From Mesorhizobium sp. (GTDB lineage: Bacteria > Pseudomonadota > Alphaproteobacteria > Rhizobiales > Rhizobiaceae): a stretch of 64,000 bases of DNA. The notes beneath the pieces were generated by a model. It did not search any database, had not been told where the DNA came from, and saw only the letters and a program-made list of their open reading frames with translations. Both the position numbers and the translations under genes were made by a program. Location: contig NZ_SUGA01000006.1 of NCBI RefSeq assembly GCF_004963255.1, forward strand, positions 102,986 through 166,985, given 5' to 3'. This document shows positions 43,432 to 53,796 of the stretch, in pieces; position 1 is the first letter of the stretch; each line of letters opens with the position of its first letter.

Positions 43432-45321
43432 TCACCGCCGTCCGAACAGCCTTTCGATATCGGCGAGCTTGAGCTCGATATAGGTCGGGCGACCATGGTT
43501 GCAGGTGCCGGAGCCGGGCGTAGCCTCCATCTGGCGCAGCAGCGCGTTCATCTCCTCGGCCTTGAGCAGCCGGCCCGAGCGGACGGAACCATGGCAGGCC
43601 ATGGTCGCGGCGATCTTGTCCAGCCGCTCCTTCAACGTCTCGACGGTGTCGTTGTCGGCGATCTCGTCGGCAAGGTCGCGCACCAGCTGCTGCACATTGG
43701 TTTCGCCGAGCATCGACGGCGTCTCGCGCACCGCCACCGCGCCGGGGCCGAAGCGCTCCAGGCCGAGGCCGAATTTGGCCAGCGTCTCGGAGTGCATCGC
43801 CAGCCGCTCGGCGTCTTCTTCCGGCAGGTCGACGATCTCGGGCAAAAGCAGCATCTGCGACGGCACCGCGCGCGAATGCAACGCGTTCTTCAACGCCTCA
43901 TAGACCAGCCGCTCATGCGCGGCATGCTGGTCGACAATGACGAGCGAATCCCTGGTCTGGGCTACGATGTAGTTCTCATGCACCTGCGCGCGCGCCGCGC
44001 CCAGCACCATGCCGAGCAGTGCCTCGGCCGGCTCGGCCATGCCGGCGCGGGCGTCGGCGCTGGCGAGCGGGCCGGTGTCGAAGGCCGCCTGGTCGTTCTC
44101 GGCAAAGCCATTGCGTTGGTGCCTCGCCCCGCCATAGCCCATCTCGCCATAGCCCATGTCGAGCGGCCGCTGCGGTGAGCGCAACGAGTCAAAGCCTCCG
44201 GGACCGGAGGCGTGATATGCGGCCTCGTAGCTGCGATGGCCGCCGGTCGGGCCGGGATGCGAATAGGGCGCCACGCCAGGCCTGAAAGCCGCCATCATGC
44301 CGACGGCGCCTGTCGTCGCGGCGCGGATGCCGGCGCCGGTCAGCGCCTCGCGGATGGCGCCGACGATCAGCCCGCGCACCAGTCCCGGATCGCGGAACCG
44401 CACATCGGCCTTGGCCGGATGCACATTGACGTCGACCGTCGAGGGATCGAGCGACAGGAAAAGCACCGTTACTGCATGCCGGTCGCGCGGCAGAACGTCG
44501 GCGAAGGCGCCGCGGATCGCGCCGGCGATCAGCTTGTCGCGCACCGGCCGTCCGTTGACATAGGCATATTGCTGCAGCGCATTGGCGCGCGTGTAGGACG
44601 GGATCGAGACATGGCCGGCCAGATGCACGCCGTCGCGCATGGCATCGATGGCAATCGCATTGTCCGGAAAATCCTTGCCCATCACCTGCGCGACACGCGC
44701 CAGCCGGCCTTCCGGCGTGTCGTCCGTCGCCGGCAACTCCAAGGTGGTTCGGTCCGAGCCGGCCAGCGTGAAGCGGACGGCCGGAAAGGCGATGGCGATC
44801 CGCTTCACCACGTCGCTGGTGGCCGAGCTCTCGGCGCGCTCGCCCTTCATGAATTTCAGGCGTGCCGGCGTGGCGAAGAAGAGGTCGCGCACCTCGACCG
44901 TGGTGCCGCGGTTCGCCGCCGCCGGCTTCACCGGTAAGACGCGCCCGCCGTCGATGCCGATCTCGGCCGCGCTGTCGCCGGACGCCGTGCGCGAGCGGAT
45001 CGACAGTCGCGCCACCGAACCGATCGAGGGCAGCGCCTCGCCGCGGAAACCCAGCGAACGGATGTCGTGGATGTCGTTGGAAAGCTTCGAGGTGCAGTGG
45101 CGGGCAATGGCCAGCGCGAGTTCCTGTTCGGGGATACCCGAGCCGTCATCGGTGACGCGGATCAGGTTCAGCCCGCCGCCGGCGGTGACGATCTCCACGC
45201 GCGACGCGCCGGCGTCGAGCGCATTCTCGACCAGCTCCTTCACCACGCTCGCCGGACGCTCGATGACCTCGCCGGCGGCGATCTGGTTGATCATCGTTTC
45301 GGAAAGCTGGCGGATGGGCAT
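43432..45321 (-). CDS. mutL: DNA mismatch repair protein MutL
   Basis: 629 residues. N-terminal GHKL ATPase: '[20 protein letters not shown]' (part), 'DDGSGI', '[12 protein letters not shown]', '[20 protein letters not shown]' (part). The middle linker (about 345-425) is Gly/Pro-rich. The C-terminal domain carries the endonuclease motif D-Q-H-A-x2-E-x4-E near residue 465, '[10 protein letters not shown]' and '[11 protein letters not shown]'. It is thus the nicking type of MutL, as expected in an organism without MutH. It couples MutS recognition to strand incision. Confidence 0.95.
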   Translation of the reverse strand: MPIRQLSETMINQIAAGEVIERPASVVKELVENALDAGASRVEIVTAGGGLNLIRVTDDGSGIPEQELALAIARHCTSKLSNDIHDIRSLGFRGEALPSIGSVARLSIRSRTASGDSAAEIGIDGGRVLPVKPAAANRGTTVEVRDLFFATPARLKFMKGERAESSATSDVVKRIAIAFPAVRFTLAGSDRTTLELPATDDTPEGRLARVAQVMGKDFPDNAIAIDAMRDGVHLAGHVSIPSYTRANALQQYAYVNGRPVRDKLIAGAIRGAFADVLPRDRHAVTVLFLSLDPSTVDVNVHPAKADVRFRDPGLVRGLIVGAIREALTGAGIRAATTGAVGMMAAFRPGVAPYSHPGPTGGHRSYEAAYHASGPGGFDSLRSPQRPLDMGYGEMGYGGARHQRNGFAENDQAAFDTGPLASADARAGMAEPAEALLGMVLGAARAQVHENYIVAQTRDSLVIVDQHAAHERLVYEALKNALHSRAVPSQMLLLPEIVDLPEEDAERLAMHSETLAKFGLGLERFGPGAVAVRETPSMLGETNVQQLVRDLADEIADNDTVETLKERLDKIAATMACHGSVRSGRLLKAEEMNALLRQMEATPGSGTCNHGRPTYIELKLADIERLFGRR

Positions 45322-45366
45322 GCGGCGATTATAGGCGGATTCGAACGGCGCGGGGGAGGGGTCAAT

Positions 45367-46269
45367 TCACGCCTGCGCCACCAGCCAGTCTCTGACCTTG
45401 CGCGCATTGTCGCTGAGGTCGCGGTTCTTCGGCCAGATAACATGGAAGCCGATGCCCGTGCGCATCACATGGTCGGTCACCGGCACCAGCAGCCCTGAGG
45501 CAACCAACCGCTCGACCAGATGGCGCCATCCGAGCGAGATGCCTTGCCCTTCCATCACCGCCTGGATCACCAGCGCATAATCGTTGATGCGCAAGCCGCG
45601 CTCGGCATTGCGCAGGCTGGTTCCGGCGGATGCGAACCACTCGTCCCAGGTCGGCGCCTCGCGATAGGGTTCTTCCAGATGGATCAGCCGGTGCGTGGCC
45701 AGTTCCTCCACCGTCCTCGGCTTGCCGAACCTGGCGAGATAGCTGGGGCCGGCGACCGGGAAGATTTCTTCGTCGGACAGCGACAGCGAGTGATAGTCCG
45801 GCCAGTCGCGCGGCACCCCGCCGCGCACGCCGAGCGGAATGCCTTCGGCGATGATGTCGAGGTCGCGATCGGCGGTCTGGATGCGCAGGTCGACGCCTGG
45901 CAATTCGTCGCGGAACTGCTGCAGGCGCGGCATCATCCAGAAGGAGCCGAAGGCGGTCGAGGCGGCCAAGGTCACATGACCGCCGGTCGCCTGCAGGCGA
46001 AGGTCCTCCGCGGATTTGCGGATATGCGAGAGGCCCAGCGAGACATCGGCATGGAAACGTTCGCCGGCTTCCGTCAGCAGCACCTGGCGGTGGCGCCGCT
46101 GGAAGAGCTTGGCGCCAAGTTGCTCCTCCAGCCCGCGCACCGCGTAGGAGACGGCCGCCTGCGTCATGCCAAGCTCGCGCCCGGCGGCGGTGAAGCTCGA
46201 CAGCCGGCCCGCGGCCTCGAAGACGATGAGGCTGCCGGCGGAGGGCAGGAGCTGGCGTAGGTTTCGCAT
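45367..46269 (-). CDS. LysR family transcriptional regulator, GcvA type
   Basis: 300 residues. The HTH is at about 12-70 ('AGSLIVFEAAGRLSSFTAAG', 'TQAAVSYAVRGLEEQLG', 'LFQRRHR'), then a LysR substrate-binding domain ('WMMPRLQQFRDELPGVDLRI' in part, 'YALVIQAVMEGQGISLGWR'). It is divergent from the MttB-family gene 90 bp away and very likely regulates it. Confidence 0.85.
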   Translation of the reverse strand: MRNLRQLLPSAGSLIVFEAAGRLSSFTAAGRELGMTQAAVSYAVRGLEEQLGAKLFQRRHRQVLLTEAGERFHADVSLGLSHIRKSAEDLRLQATGGHVTLAASTAFGSFWMMPRLQQFRDELPGVDLRIQTADRDLDIIAEGIPLGVRGGVPRDWPDYHSLSLSDEEIFPVAGPSYLARFGKPRTVEELATHRLIHLEEPYREAPTWDEWFASAGTSLRNAERGLRINDYALVIQAVMEGQGISLGWRHLVERLVASGLLVPVTDHVMRTGIGFHVIWPKNRDLSDNARKVRDWLVAQA

Positions 46270-46359
46270 AAGTGCAGCTTATACAAGAGATCAGGATTTT
46301 CCAGCATCACATCCATATTTCCTCTCGCTAACTTGGTCGGGCGGGAAGAAGGAGCCTCC

Positions 46360-47910
46360 ATGAACGCACCGGCCGTTGAATTGACCGAACAGACCCACCG
46401 CCGCGGCGGCGGCCGGCTCGGCCGCAAGGCGCTGAGAAGCGCGCCGATTGCGTCCTTTCCGACCCTTGTGCGCAAGATCCCCGCCTACGAGATCGTGCCC
46501 GACGAGGCGGTGGAGCTGATCCATGAGGAATCGCTGAAGATTCTCGAGGAGGTGGGCTGCGAATTCCGCGACGACGGCGCGATCGAGCTCTGGAAGGCGG
46601 CCGGCGCCGATGTCAGGCAAACGCGTGTCCGCATCGACCGCGCGCTGTTGATGGAGCTGGTCTCGAAGGTTCCGCCAGAGTTCACACTGCACGCGCGCAA
46701 CCCGGAGCGTACGGTGCGCGTCGGCGGCAAGAACTCGATCTTCGTGCCGATGTATGGCGCGCCCTATGTCCGCGACCTCGACAACAAGCGCCGCTACGGC
46801 ACGCTGGCCGACCTCAACAATTTCCACAAGATGGCCTACATGGCGCCGGCGCTGCATTCCTCGAGCTCGGTCATCTGCGAGCCGATGGAAATCGCGGTGC
46901 CGAAGCGGCACCTTCACATCATTCATTCGGCGCTGAAACATTCCGACAAGCCCTTCATGGGCATCGTCACGTCCAAGGAGCGCGCCGAGGACACGATGGC
47001 GATGGCTGGCATCGTCTTCGGCGAGGAGTTCGTGCGCGACAACCCGGTGCTGGTTTCGATCACCAACTGCAATTCGCCGCTGGTGTGGGATGCCACCATG
47101 ATCGACGCCATGCGGGTTTATGCGAGCCACAACCAGCCGCTGATCCTGGCGCCCTTCGCGCTGTGCGGCGCTTCGACCTCGGCCTCCGCCGTCGGCGCGG
47201 TGGCGCAGGTCAACGCGGAGGCGCTTGCCGGCGTGGCGCTGACCCAGCTCATCCGGCCCGGCTCGCCGCAACTCTACGGTCAGTTCATGGTGACCGTCGA
47301 CATGAAGACCGGCGCGCCGATGGGCGGCACCCCGGAGGCTGCCCAGATGATGTATCTGATGGGAGCGCTGGCCAGGAAGTACAAGCTGCCCTGGCGCACC
47401 TCCGGCTTCCATGTCGGCTCGAAGCTTAACGACGCCCAGGCGGGTTACGAGGCGAACATGCTGATGCATGCCGCGATCCTTTCGGGCGCCAACTACATCT
47501 GGCATTCCGCCGGCTGGCTGGAAGCGGGCCTGACCTGCGGCTATTCGAAATTCGCCACCGACTGCGAGCAGCTCGTCGGCTGGTACAAATATGCCGGCGG
47601 TGTGTCCTTCGACGATTTCAAGGACGCGATGGCGGCCATCCGCGAGGTCGGCCCGCAAGGGCATTTCCTCGGCACGCAGCATACGCTCGAGCATTTCGAG
47701 AGCGCCTTCTTCATGCCCAACATCATGGACTTCAATTCTTTCGAGCAATGGAGCGCCGAAGGCGCCAAGGACCACGACACGCGCGGCCGCGAAAAGGCGC
47801 GCGCCATGCTGGCCGACTACCAGGAGCCGAAGCTCGACGAGGGCATTGCCGAAGGTCTCAGGGACTTGATCGCGCGGCGCGAGGAAAAGCTGCCCGACAG
47901 CGTTAGTTGA
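46360..47910 (+). CDS. MttB-family (trimethylamine methyltransferase-like) corrinoid methyltransferase
   Basis: 516 residues with the MttB TIM barrel: '[17 protein letters not shown]', 'GAPYVRDLD', '[11 protein letters not shown]', '[19 protein letters not shown]' (part), '[10 protein letters not shown]'. There is no in-frame TAG, so pyrrolysine is absent; such non-Pyl homologues demethylate quaternary amines like glycine betaine or proline betaine rather than trimethylamine. A cobalamin-binding partner and a methyl acceptor enzyme are expected but not in the window. The ATG at 46360 follows GAAGGAG. It is divergent from a LysR regulator and followed by a binding protein gene for uptake. Confidence 0.8.
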   Translation: MNAPAVELTEQTHRRGGGRLGRKALRSAPIASFPTLVRKIPAYEIVPDEAVELIHEESLKILEEVGCEFRDDGAIELWKAAGADVRQTRVRIDRALLMELVSKVPPEFTLHARNPERTVRVGGKNSIFVPMYGAPYVRDLDNKRRYGTLADLNNFHKMAYMAPALHSSSSVICEPMEIAVPKRHLHIIHSALKHSDKPFMGIVTSKERAEDTMAMAGIVFGEEFVRDNPVLVSITNCNSPLVWDATMIDAMRVYASHNQPLILAPFALCGASTSASAVGAVAQVNAEALAGVALTQLIRPGSPQLYGQFMVTVDMKTGAPMGGTPEAAQMMYLMGALARKYKLPWRTSGFHVGSKLNDAQAGYEANMLMHAAILSGANYIWHSAGWLEAGLTCGYSKFATDCEQLVGWYKYAGGVSFDDFKDAMAAIREVGPQGHFLGTQHTLEHFESAFFMPNIMDFNSFEQWSAEGAKDHDTRGREKARAMLADYQEPKLDEGIAEGLRDLIARREEKLPDSVS

Positions 47911-47924
47911 TGGAAGGCAGCGTC

Positions 47925-47975
47925 GGAGCATGATCCCGAAAAGTGGGAACCGGTTTTCGGAAAAGATCATGCTCC
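47925..47975. repeat. Rhizobial 45-50 bp palindrome (GCATGATC family), copy 2
   Basis: GGAGCATGATC (47925-47935) at the left and GATCATGCTCC at the right enclose inner arms CCGAAAA / TTTTCGG. It lies between the MttB-family gene and the binding protein gene. The first copy is at 37224-37267. Confidence 0.9.
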
Positions 47976-48031
47976 AACAAAGAGTTAAGCCAACCGGGCG
48001 AAGATCCGAAGAAATCAATGGGAGAACGAGA

Positions 48032-49681
48032 ATGACACTTTTCAGAAGCAATGGTGACCGGGTCCCGGCCGCTATCGAAGCGATGGCCGAGGAGGCGCGC
48101 GCGGGCCGCGTCGATCGGCGCGAATTCCTGGCGCTGGCCAGCGCCTTCGGCGCATCGACGGCTTTCGCCTATGGCATGCTCGGCCTTGCCGCGCCGACCA
48201 AAGCGCTGGCCGACGAGCCGAAGAAGGGCGGCACGCTGCATGTCGCCATGTCGGTCAAGGCGCAGAAGGATCCGCGCACTTATGACTGGACGGAGATGGC
48301 GAACGTCACCCGCTGTTGGCTGGAGCCGCTGGTGCGCTACACCCACCAGTTCACCTTCGAGCCGGTGCTGCTCGAAAGCTGGGACGTCAATGACGACGCC
48401 ACCGAATACACGCTGCATCTGCGCAAGGGCGTTACCTGGAACAATGGCGATGCCTTCAACGCCGACGACGTGGTCGCCAATCTGAACCGCTGGTGCGACA
48501 AGGCGGCTTCCGGCAACTCCATGGCCGCCCGTGTCGGCGCGCTGATCGACACCAAGACCGGCAAGGCCAAGGATGGCGCGATCACGAAGGTCGACGACCA
48601 CACGGTCAAGCTGAAGCTCGTCGAAGCCGACATCGCAATCATTCCTGGCCTCACCGACTATCCGGCGCTGGTCGTGCATCGCGACTTCGACAAGGACGGC
48701 GCCGATCCGATCAAGAAGCCGATCGGCACCGGAGCGTTCGAGCTGGTCTCCTACGATGTCGGCCAGAAGGCGGTCGTCAAGCGCCGCGAGAACGGCAAAT
48801 GGTGGGGTGGCGAGGCGCCGCTCGATGGCGTCGAGTTCATCGACTACGGCACCGACTTCAATGCCACGCTCAATGCCTTCGATTCCGGCGAGGTCGACCT
48901 CGATTTCGAAACGCCGGCCGACTACATCGACCCGCTGGACAAGATGGGCCTGGTGAAGTCGGAGGTCGCGACCGCGACCACGCTGGTTGCCCGCACCAAC
49001 GTCACCCACAAGCCCTATGACGACAAGCGGGTGCGCAACGCGCTGCAGATGGCGGTCGACAACAATCAGGTCATGCAGCTCGGCTATAATGGCCGCGGCA
49101 CGGTCGGTGAGAACCACCACGTCGCGCCGATCCATCCGGAATACTACCCGCTGCCCAAGAAGGAACGCGACGCCGCTGGCGCCAAGAAGCTGATGGCGGA
49201 AGCCGGCCAGGCCGACTTCGAGCACGAGCTGATCACCGTCGAGGACGAATGGCAGAAGAACACCGGCGACGCCATCGCCGGCCAGCTGCGCGATGCCGGC
49301 ATCAAGGTGAAGCGCACCGTGCTGCCCGGCTCGACCTTCTGGAACGACTGGACGAAATATCCCTATTCCATGACCATCTGGTACATGCGCCCGCTGGGCG
49401 TTCAGGTGCTGGCGCTGGGTTACCGCACCGGCGAGGCCTGGAACGAGACGGCCTACTCCAATCCGGAGTTCGACGCCAAGCTCAAGGAGGCGCTGTCGCA
49501 GATCGACGTCGCCAAGCGCAAGGAGGTGATGAAGGACGTCGAGGCGATTCTGCAGGACTCCGGCGTCATCATCCAGCCCTTCTGGCAGAAGCTCTACTGT
49601 CACATGAACAAGAAGGTGAAGAACTATTCGATGCATCAGACCTATGAGATGGACTTCCAGAACGTCTGGCTGGATGCCTGA
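48032..49681 (+). CDS. ABC transporter substrate-binding protein, family 5, Tat-exported
   Basis: 549 residues. The N-terminus has a twin-arginine signal ('[17 protein letters not shown]') with a cleavage region at 'KALADEP'. The rest is a peptide/nickel-type family 5 binding protein: 'GGTLHVAM', '[20 protein letters not shown]' (part), '[12 protein letters not shown]', '[16 protein letters not shown]'. Ligand unknown; the partner MttB-family enzyme suggests a betaine or related amine. No permease or ATPase gene follows; the next genes are unrelated. GGGAGAA lies just before the ATG at 48032. Confidence 0.85.
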   Translation: MTLFRSNGDRVPAAIEAMAEEARAGRVDRREFLALASAFGASTAFAYGMLGLAAPTKALADEPKKGGTLHVAMSVKAQKDPRTYDWTEMANVTRCWLEPLVRYTHQFTFEPVLLESWDVNDDATEYTLHLRKGVTWNNGDAFNADDVVANLNRWCDKAASGNSMAARVGALIDTKTGKAKDGAITKVDDHTVKLKLVEADIAIIPGLTDYPALVVHRDFDKDGADPIKKPIGTGAFELVSYDVGQKAVVKRRENGKWWGGEAPLDGVEFIDYGTDFNATLNAFDSGEVDLDFETPADYIDPLDKMGLVKSEVATATTLVARTNVTHKPYDDKRVRNALQMAVDNNQVMQLGYNGRGTVGENHHVAPIHPEYYPLPKKERDAAGAKKLMAEAGQADFEHELITVEDEWQKNTGDAIAGQLRDAGIKVKRTVLPGSTFWNDWTKYPYSMTIWYMRPLGVQVLALGYRTGEAWNETAYSNPEFDAKLKEALSQIDVAKRKEVMKDVEAILQDSGVIIQPFWQKLYCHMNKKVKNYSMHQTYEMDFQNVWLDA

Positions 49682-49692
49682 GCGCGCCCGGG

Positions 49693-49728
49693 CTTCATGA
49701 GCCGCAAAGACTTCGTGAGCCGCAAAAA
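49693..49728. repeat. Tandem 18-bp direct repeat
   Basis: CTTCATGAGCCGCAAAGA (49693-49710) is followed directly by CTTCGTGAGCCGCAAAAA. Two copies, 16 of 18 bases alike. Small local duplication after the binding protein gene; no function inferred. Confidence 0.6.
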
Positions 49729-49744
49729 AGGCGATATGCAGGAT

Positions 49745-49770
49745 GCGTGGTGGCAAGCGTGCCGCCACGC
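49745..49770 (+). terminator. GC-rich hairpin before DUF3828-like gene
   Basis: GCGTGGTGGCA (49745-49755), loop AGCG, TGCCGCCACGC (49760-49770): ten Watson-Crick pairs and one G-T. It may terminate the upstream transcript or form part of the leader of the next gene. No T-run. Confidence 0.4.
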
Positions 49771-49791
49771 GCCGAACCCCGGAGATCCTGC

Positions 49792-50265
49792 ATGAAGCCG
49801 ATAGTGCTTGCCGCTGTCTTCTCGATTGCCTTGCCCGGCGCCGTGCTCGCCGGGCCGGCCTCCAGCGCCGTGAAGTTCTTCTACGTGCCTGAAGTGAAGT
49901 TCGAGGGAGACGCCAAATACCGCGACCGTTTCACCGAGCCGGTCACCAAGCTGTTCGAGGCCAACGACAAGGCGCAGAAGGAGAAGCCCGACGAGGTGTC
50001 CTGCCTCGACTTCGATCCAGGCCTCGACGCGCAGGACTTCGACCAGAAGACCCTATCGAAGACGCTGAAGCTCACCGAGGCCGTCAATGGCGACACCGCC
50101 GAGGTGACGGCAAACTTCAATCTTTTCCCGGAAGGCGATGACTCCAAACGCGAAATGGTGTGGTCGCTGAAGAAAGTGGACGGCAAGTGGAAGATCGCCG
50201 ACATCAGTTCCAAGACCAGCGACTGGAAGCTCAGCGCGCTGGGATGCGGCGCCTCGACGGAGTGA
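49792..50265 (+). CDS. Secreted DUF3828-like protein 1
   Basis: 157 residues with a signal peptide ending 'AVLAG'. The mature part resembles DUF3828: 'VKFFYVPEVKF', 'YRDRFTEPVTKLFEANDKA', 'CLDFDPGLDAQDFD', 'MVWSLKKVDGKWKIADI'. Probably a periplasmic small protein of the NTF2-like type. A Cys pair (in 'SCLDF' and the C-terminal 'LGCG') could form a disulfide. A paralogue follows 4 bp downstream, so the pair is an operon from tandem duplication. The ATG at 49792 follows GGAG. Confidence 0.75.
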   Translation: MKPIVLAAVFSIALPGAVLAGPASSAVKFFYVPEVKFEGDAKYRDRFTEPVTKLFEANDKAQKEKPDEVSCLDFDPGLDAQDFDQKTLSKTLKLTEAVNGDTAEVTANFNLFPEGDDSKREMVWSLKKVDGKWKIADISSKTSDWKLSALGCGASTE

Positions 50266-50269
50266 CGCC

Positions 50270-50866
50270 GTGCCTCGCCGTCTCGTCCTCGCGCTGTCGA
50301 GCTTGTCGATGCTGGCCGCGGGGCTGAGCGGCGGCGCCTCTGCGCAGGGGCTGTTCGGCGCGCCGCCGCCGAAAGCCTCATCCGGCGACAATGCCTCGCC
50401 GCCTGCGATCGATACGTCGCCGCCTGCGGCCGCTGCGCCGGACAGCAAGCCGGCCGAACCGGCGCCGGTCGCCCCCGTTTTGCCCGGGTCGCCGACCGCG
50501 GTGGTGAAGCCCTTCTACGAGCATCCCGGACTGGAACTGGATCCGGCCCAGCGCAGGAACTTCACCGATCCGGCGAAAACCGTGCTCGACAAGAGCGACG
50601 CGCTGCGCGCTTCGGGGCAGGGCGAGTGTCTCGACCCCAACATGGCGCTCGACAATGCCGACTATGACAAGCTCGCCATCGACAAGAGCCTGCGCACCAT
50701 TCAGGCCATCAATGGCGACCAGGCCAAGGTAGTCGTCGCCTTCGTCGTCGAAGGCCACCAGCACCGCCTGGAATGGAAGCTGAAGAAGGTCGGCGGCGCC
50801 TGGAAAGTCTCCGATCTTCTGTCGGTGACCGGCGAATGGGCGCTGAGTCAGTATCAGTGCGAGTGA
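50270..50866 (+). CDS. Secreted DUF3828-like protein 2, with proline-rich linker
   Basis: 198 residues, GTG start with GGAG upstream. The signal peptide ends 'GASAQ'. A Pro/Ala-rich linker covers about 30-75. The rest aligns with the preceding gene: 'VKPFYEHPGLELD', 'RRNFTDPAKTVLDKSDALRA', 'CLDPNMALDNADYDKLAIDK' and 'LEWKLKKVGGAWKVSDL', ending in a Cys near the C-terminus. A tandem paralogue with an added linker. Function unknown. Confidence 0.75.
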   Translation: MPRRLVLALSSLSMLAAGLSGGASAQGLFGAPPPKASSGDNASPPAIDTSPPAAAAPDSKPAEPAPVAPVLPGSPTAVVKPFYEHPGLELDPAQRRNFTDPAKTVLDKSDALRASGQGECLDPNMALDNADYDKLAIDKSLRTIQAINGDQAKVVVAFVVEGHQHRLEWKLKKVGGAWKVSDLLSVTGEWALSQYQCE

Positions 50867-50898
50867 AAGTGACCAAAGCTCTGCGTCGGCGATCCTTC

Positions 50899-51060
50899 GC
50901 GCCCCCCTCTGGCCTGCCGGCCATCTCCCCCACTTGGGGGGAAATCAGAGGTCACGCCGGCTTTCGCGAATCTCCAACGTTGCAAGATAAGCGGGACGCC
51001 GAGGCTGCCAATCTCCCCCCTTGTGGGGGAGATGTCCGGCAGGACAGAGGGGGGCGCTGT
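50899..51060. repeat. REP-like palindromic repeat
   Basis: Outer arms GCCCCCCTCT (50901-50910) and AGAGGGGGGC (51047-51056), inner arms GGCCATCTCCCCC and GGGGGAGATGTCC. Third member of the family at 11332 and 43305. It fills the gap between convergent DUF3828 and queF genes. Confidence 0.8.
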
Positions 51061-51084
51061 CCCGCCAGCGTTTCGCAACAAATT

Positions 51085-51546
51085 TCAACCTCTGCCGCGA
51101 TAGGGCGCAACGCCGGTGTCGGGCAGCCATGCGTCCTTGGGCGGCGCGCCGGTCTGCCAGAAGACATCGATCGGGATGCCGCCGCGCGGGAACCAGTAGC
51201 CTCCGACGCGCAGCCAGAGCGGCTTCGTGGCCTCGACGATGCGGCGGCCGATCATCACCGTGCATTCCTCATGGAAGGCGCCGTGGTTGCGGAACGAAGT
51301 CATGAACAGCTTCAGCGACTTCGATTCCACCAGCGTCCGGTCGGGTGCGTAGTCGATGACGATGTGGGCGAAATCGGGCTGGCCGGTGACGGGGCACAGC
51401 GAGGTGAATTCGGGGCAGGTGAAGCGCACGATCGCCGGCGGACCGTCGCCGCGCTGGAACGGCACGGTCTCCAGGACCGCCTGTTCGGGGCTCTGTGGCG
51501 TCTCGACGTGCTTGCCGAGCTGGGTGAGGTTCTTGGCGTCTGTCAT
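51085..51546 (-). CDS. queF: NADPH-dependent 7-cyano-7-deazaguanine reductase
   Basis: 153 residues, the short (type I) form. It reduces preQ0 to preQ1 in queuosine synthesis. The nucleophile Cys51 is in '[17 protein letters not shown]' with the catalytic Asp58, and the QueF motif '[20 protein letters not shown]' binds NADPH. The ATG at 51546 follows AGGAG. A single gene; other queuosine genes are not nearby. Confidence 0.95.
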   Translation of the reverse strand: MTDAKNLTQLGKHVETPQSPEQAVLETVPFQRGDGPPAIVRFTCPEFTSLCPVTGQPDFAHIVIDYAPDRTLVESKSLKLFMTSFRNHGAFHEECTVMIGRRIVEATKPLWLRVGGYWFPRGGIPIDVFWQTGAPPKDAWLPDTGVAPYRGRG

Positions 51547-51750
51547 GGGCGGCTCCTCGCTGCCGTCCAAGGTCCGGGCGGCAGGCAAAACAAGCGGAAA
51601 TTGCGCCGCAACCTTTCGGACGCGGCGGGTTTGGGCCGCTCAATAGCATCGGACCGAAAAGTGCGCAGCGGTTTTCGGACGAATCCGATGCGAGAAATGG
51701 AAGCGGGAGCGGCGCGACGCTCCCGTGCAATGTGAAACGACAGGAAGACG

Positions 51751-53796
51751 ATGACCAGCAACGACCCGCTTCTCCAACCCTACCAGCTCAAGCACCTGAC
51801 GCTGAAGAACCGGGTGATGTCGACCAGCCATGAGCCGGCCTATTCCGAGGACGGCATGCCGAAGGAGCGCTACCGGCTCTACCATGCCGAGAAGGCCAGG
51901 GGCGGCATGGCGCTGACCATGACGGCGGGCTCGGCGATCGTCTCGCGCGATAGCCCGGCCGCCTTCGGCAATCTGCATGTCTATGACGACCGCATCGTGC
52001 CCTGGCTCACCGAGCTTGCCGATGCCTGCCATGAGCATGACTGCAAGGTGATGATCCAGATCACCCATCTCGGCCGCCGCACCGGCTGGAACAAGGCCGA
52101 CTGGCTGCCGGTGCTGTCGGCTTCGCCGGTGCGCGAGCCGGCGCATCGCGCCTTTCCCAAGACCATCGAGGAGTGGGACATCGAGCGCATCGTCGCCGAC
52201 TATGCTTCGGCCGCGCAGCGCTGCCAGGCGGCCGGCCTCGACGGCATCGAGTTCGAGTCCTATGGGCATCTGATGGATGGCTTCTGGTCGCCTTTGACCA
52301 ATTATCGCGACGACGAGTTCGGCGGCTCGCTCGACAATAGGTTGCGCTTCACCGACATGGTGCTCGACGCGGTCCGCGCCGCCGTGGGCGAGAAATTCGT
52401 CGTCGGTATTCGCATGGTTGCCGACGAAGATCTCGACAACGGCATCTCAAAGGAAGTCGGTGTCGAGATTGCCAAGCGGCTCGCCAATTCCGGCAAGGTG
52501 GACTTCCTCAACATCATCCGCGGCACGATCGAGACGGACGCGTCGCTGACCAAGGTCATCCCGGTGACCGGCATGCGGTCCTCGCCGCATCTCGACTTCG
52601 CCGGCGAGGTGAGGGCGGCGACCAAGTTCCCGACCTTTCACGCCGCGCGCATCTCCGACGTCGCCACGGCGCGCCACGCCATCGCCACCGGCAAGCTCGA
52701 CATGGTCGGCATGACGCGTGCCCATATCGCCGATCCGCATATCGTCAAGAAGGTGATGGAGGGTCGCGAGCACGAGATCCGGCCTTGCGTTGGCGCAACC
52801 TATTGCCTCGACCGCATTTACGAAGGCGGCGAGGCGCTTTGCGTCCACAACGCCGCGACCGGCCGCGAGGCGACCATTCCGCACATCATCGCCAAGAGCG
52901 AAGGACCGAAGAAGAAAGTCGTGGTGGTGGGCGCGGGCGCCGGTGGCCTGGAAGCCGCCCGCGTCGCGGCCGAACGCGGCCATCAGGTGACGGTGCTCGA
53001 AGCCTCAAGCCAGGCCGGCGGGCAGGTGAGGCTGGCGACCCAGAATCCGCGCCGCAAGGAGCTGATCGGCATCATCGACTGGCGGCTGGCCGAGCTCGAC
53101 CGCCTCGGTGTCGAGATCCGCTACGACACCTGGGCGGAGAAGGACGATGTGCTGGCGCTGGCGCCGGACGTGGTGATCGTGGCGACCGGCGGCATGCCGC
53201 AGAACCCGCCGCTGACGGAAGGCGACAATCTCGTCACCTCGAGCTGGGATATCATGGCCGGCAGCGTCAAACCGGCCGAGAATGTCCTGCTTTACGATGA
53301 CAATGGCGGCCATCAGGGCATGGGCGCGGCCGAACTCATTGCCAACAGCGGTTCGAAGCTGGAGCTGGTCTCGCCGGAACGCTTCTTCGCGCCGGAAATG
53401 GGCGGCATGAACCACGTGCCCTATATGCGCGCCTTCCACGAGAAAGGCGTCACCGTCACCATCAACACCCGCCTGCGTTCGGTGCGGCGCGAGGGCAACC
53501 AGCTCATCGCCGAGCTGGCTTCGGATTTTGCCGACGGCTGGCGCGGCGAACGGCGCGTCGACCAGGTGGTGGTCGAGCATGGCACAGCGCCACTCGACGA
53601 CCTCTACCTTGCGCTCAAACCGCTGTCGAAGAATGGCGGCGCGGTCGATTATGAGCGGCTGGTGAACGGCGGCGACATCTTCCCATCGCGCAATGCCGAC
53701 GGCGGCTTCGTGCTGTTCCGTATCGGCGACGCGGTCGCCTCGCGCAACATCCACGCCGCCATCTATGACGGCATCCGGTTCGGCATCAGGATCTGA
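51751..53796 (+). CDS. Old-Yellow-Enzyme-type demethylase/reductase (DgcA/StcD-like)
   Basis: 681 residues. An N-terminal FMN TIM barrel (about 1-370: 'LKNRVMSTSH', 'IQITHLGRR', 'GLDGIEFESYGHLMDGFWSP' in part) is followed by an iron-sulfur linker and a FAD/NAD(P)-binding half ('VVVVGAGAGGLEAARVAAERG' in part, 'VIVATGGMPQNPP'). This is the layout of trimethylamine dehydrogenase and dienoyl-CoA reductase. The sequence is closest in feel to N-methylproline/dimethylglycine demethylases of rhizobia. The linker reads 'CVGATYCLDR' and a third Cys near 'EALCVHN', instead of the usual C-x2-C-x3-C. GGAAGACG precedes the ATG at 51751. Substrate inferred, not shown. Confidence 0.75.
   Translation: MTSNDPLLQPYQLKHLTLKNRVMSTSHEPAYSEDGMPKERYRLYHAEKARGGMALTMTAGSAIVSRDSPAAFGNLHVYDDRIVPWLTELADACHEHDCKVMIQITHLGRRTGWNKADWLPVLSASPVREPAHRAFPKTIEEWDIERIVADYASAAQRCQAAGLDGIEFESYGHLMDGFWSPLTNYRDDEFGGSLDNRLRFTDMVLDAVRAAVGEKFVVGIRMVADEDLDNGISKEVGVEIAKRLANSGKVDFLNIIRGTIETDASLTKVIPVTGMRSSPHLDFAGEVRAATKFPTFHAARISDVATARHAIATGKLDMVGMTRAHIADPHIVKKVMEGREHEIRPCVGATYCLDRIYEGGEALCVHNAATGREATIPHIIAKSEGPKKKVVVVGAGAGGLEAARVAAERGHQVTVLEASSQAGGQVRLATQNPRRKELIGIIDWRLAELDRLGVEIRYDTWAEKDDVLALAPDVVIVATGGMPQNPPLTEGDNLVTSSWDIMAGSVKPAENVLLYDDNGGHQGMGAAELIANSGSKLELVSPERFFAPEMGGMNHVPYMRAFHEKGVTVTINTRLRSVRREGNQLIAELASDFADGWRGERRVDQVVVEHGTAPLDDLYLALKPLSKNGGAVDYERLVNGGDIFPSRNADGGFVLFRIGDAVASRNIHAAIYDGIRFGIRI

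Noticed and set aside
46360..47910. Pyrrolysine-containing trimethylamine methyltransferase
   Set aside because: There is no in-frame TAG in the gene; it belongs to the non-Pyl MttB group.
47903..49768. 621-codon minus-strand frame opposite the family 5 binding protein
   Set aside because: Shadow of a GC-rich gene; the plus-strand protein has a Tat signal and full family motifs.
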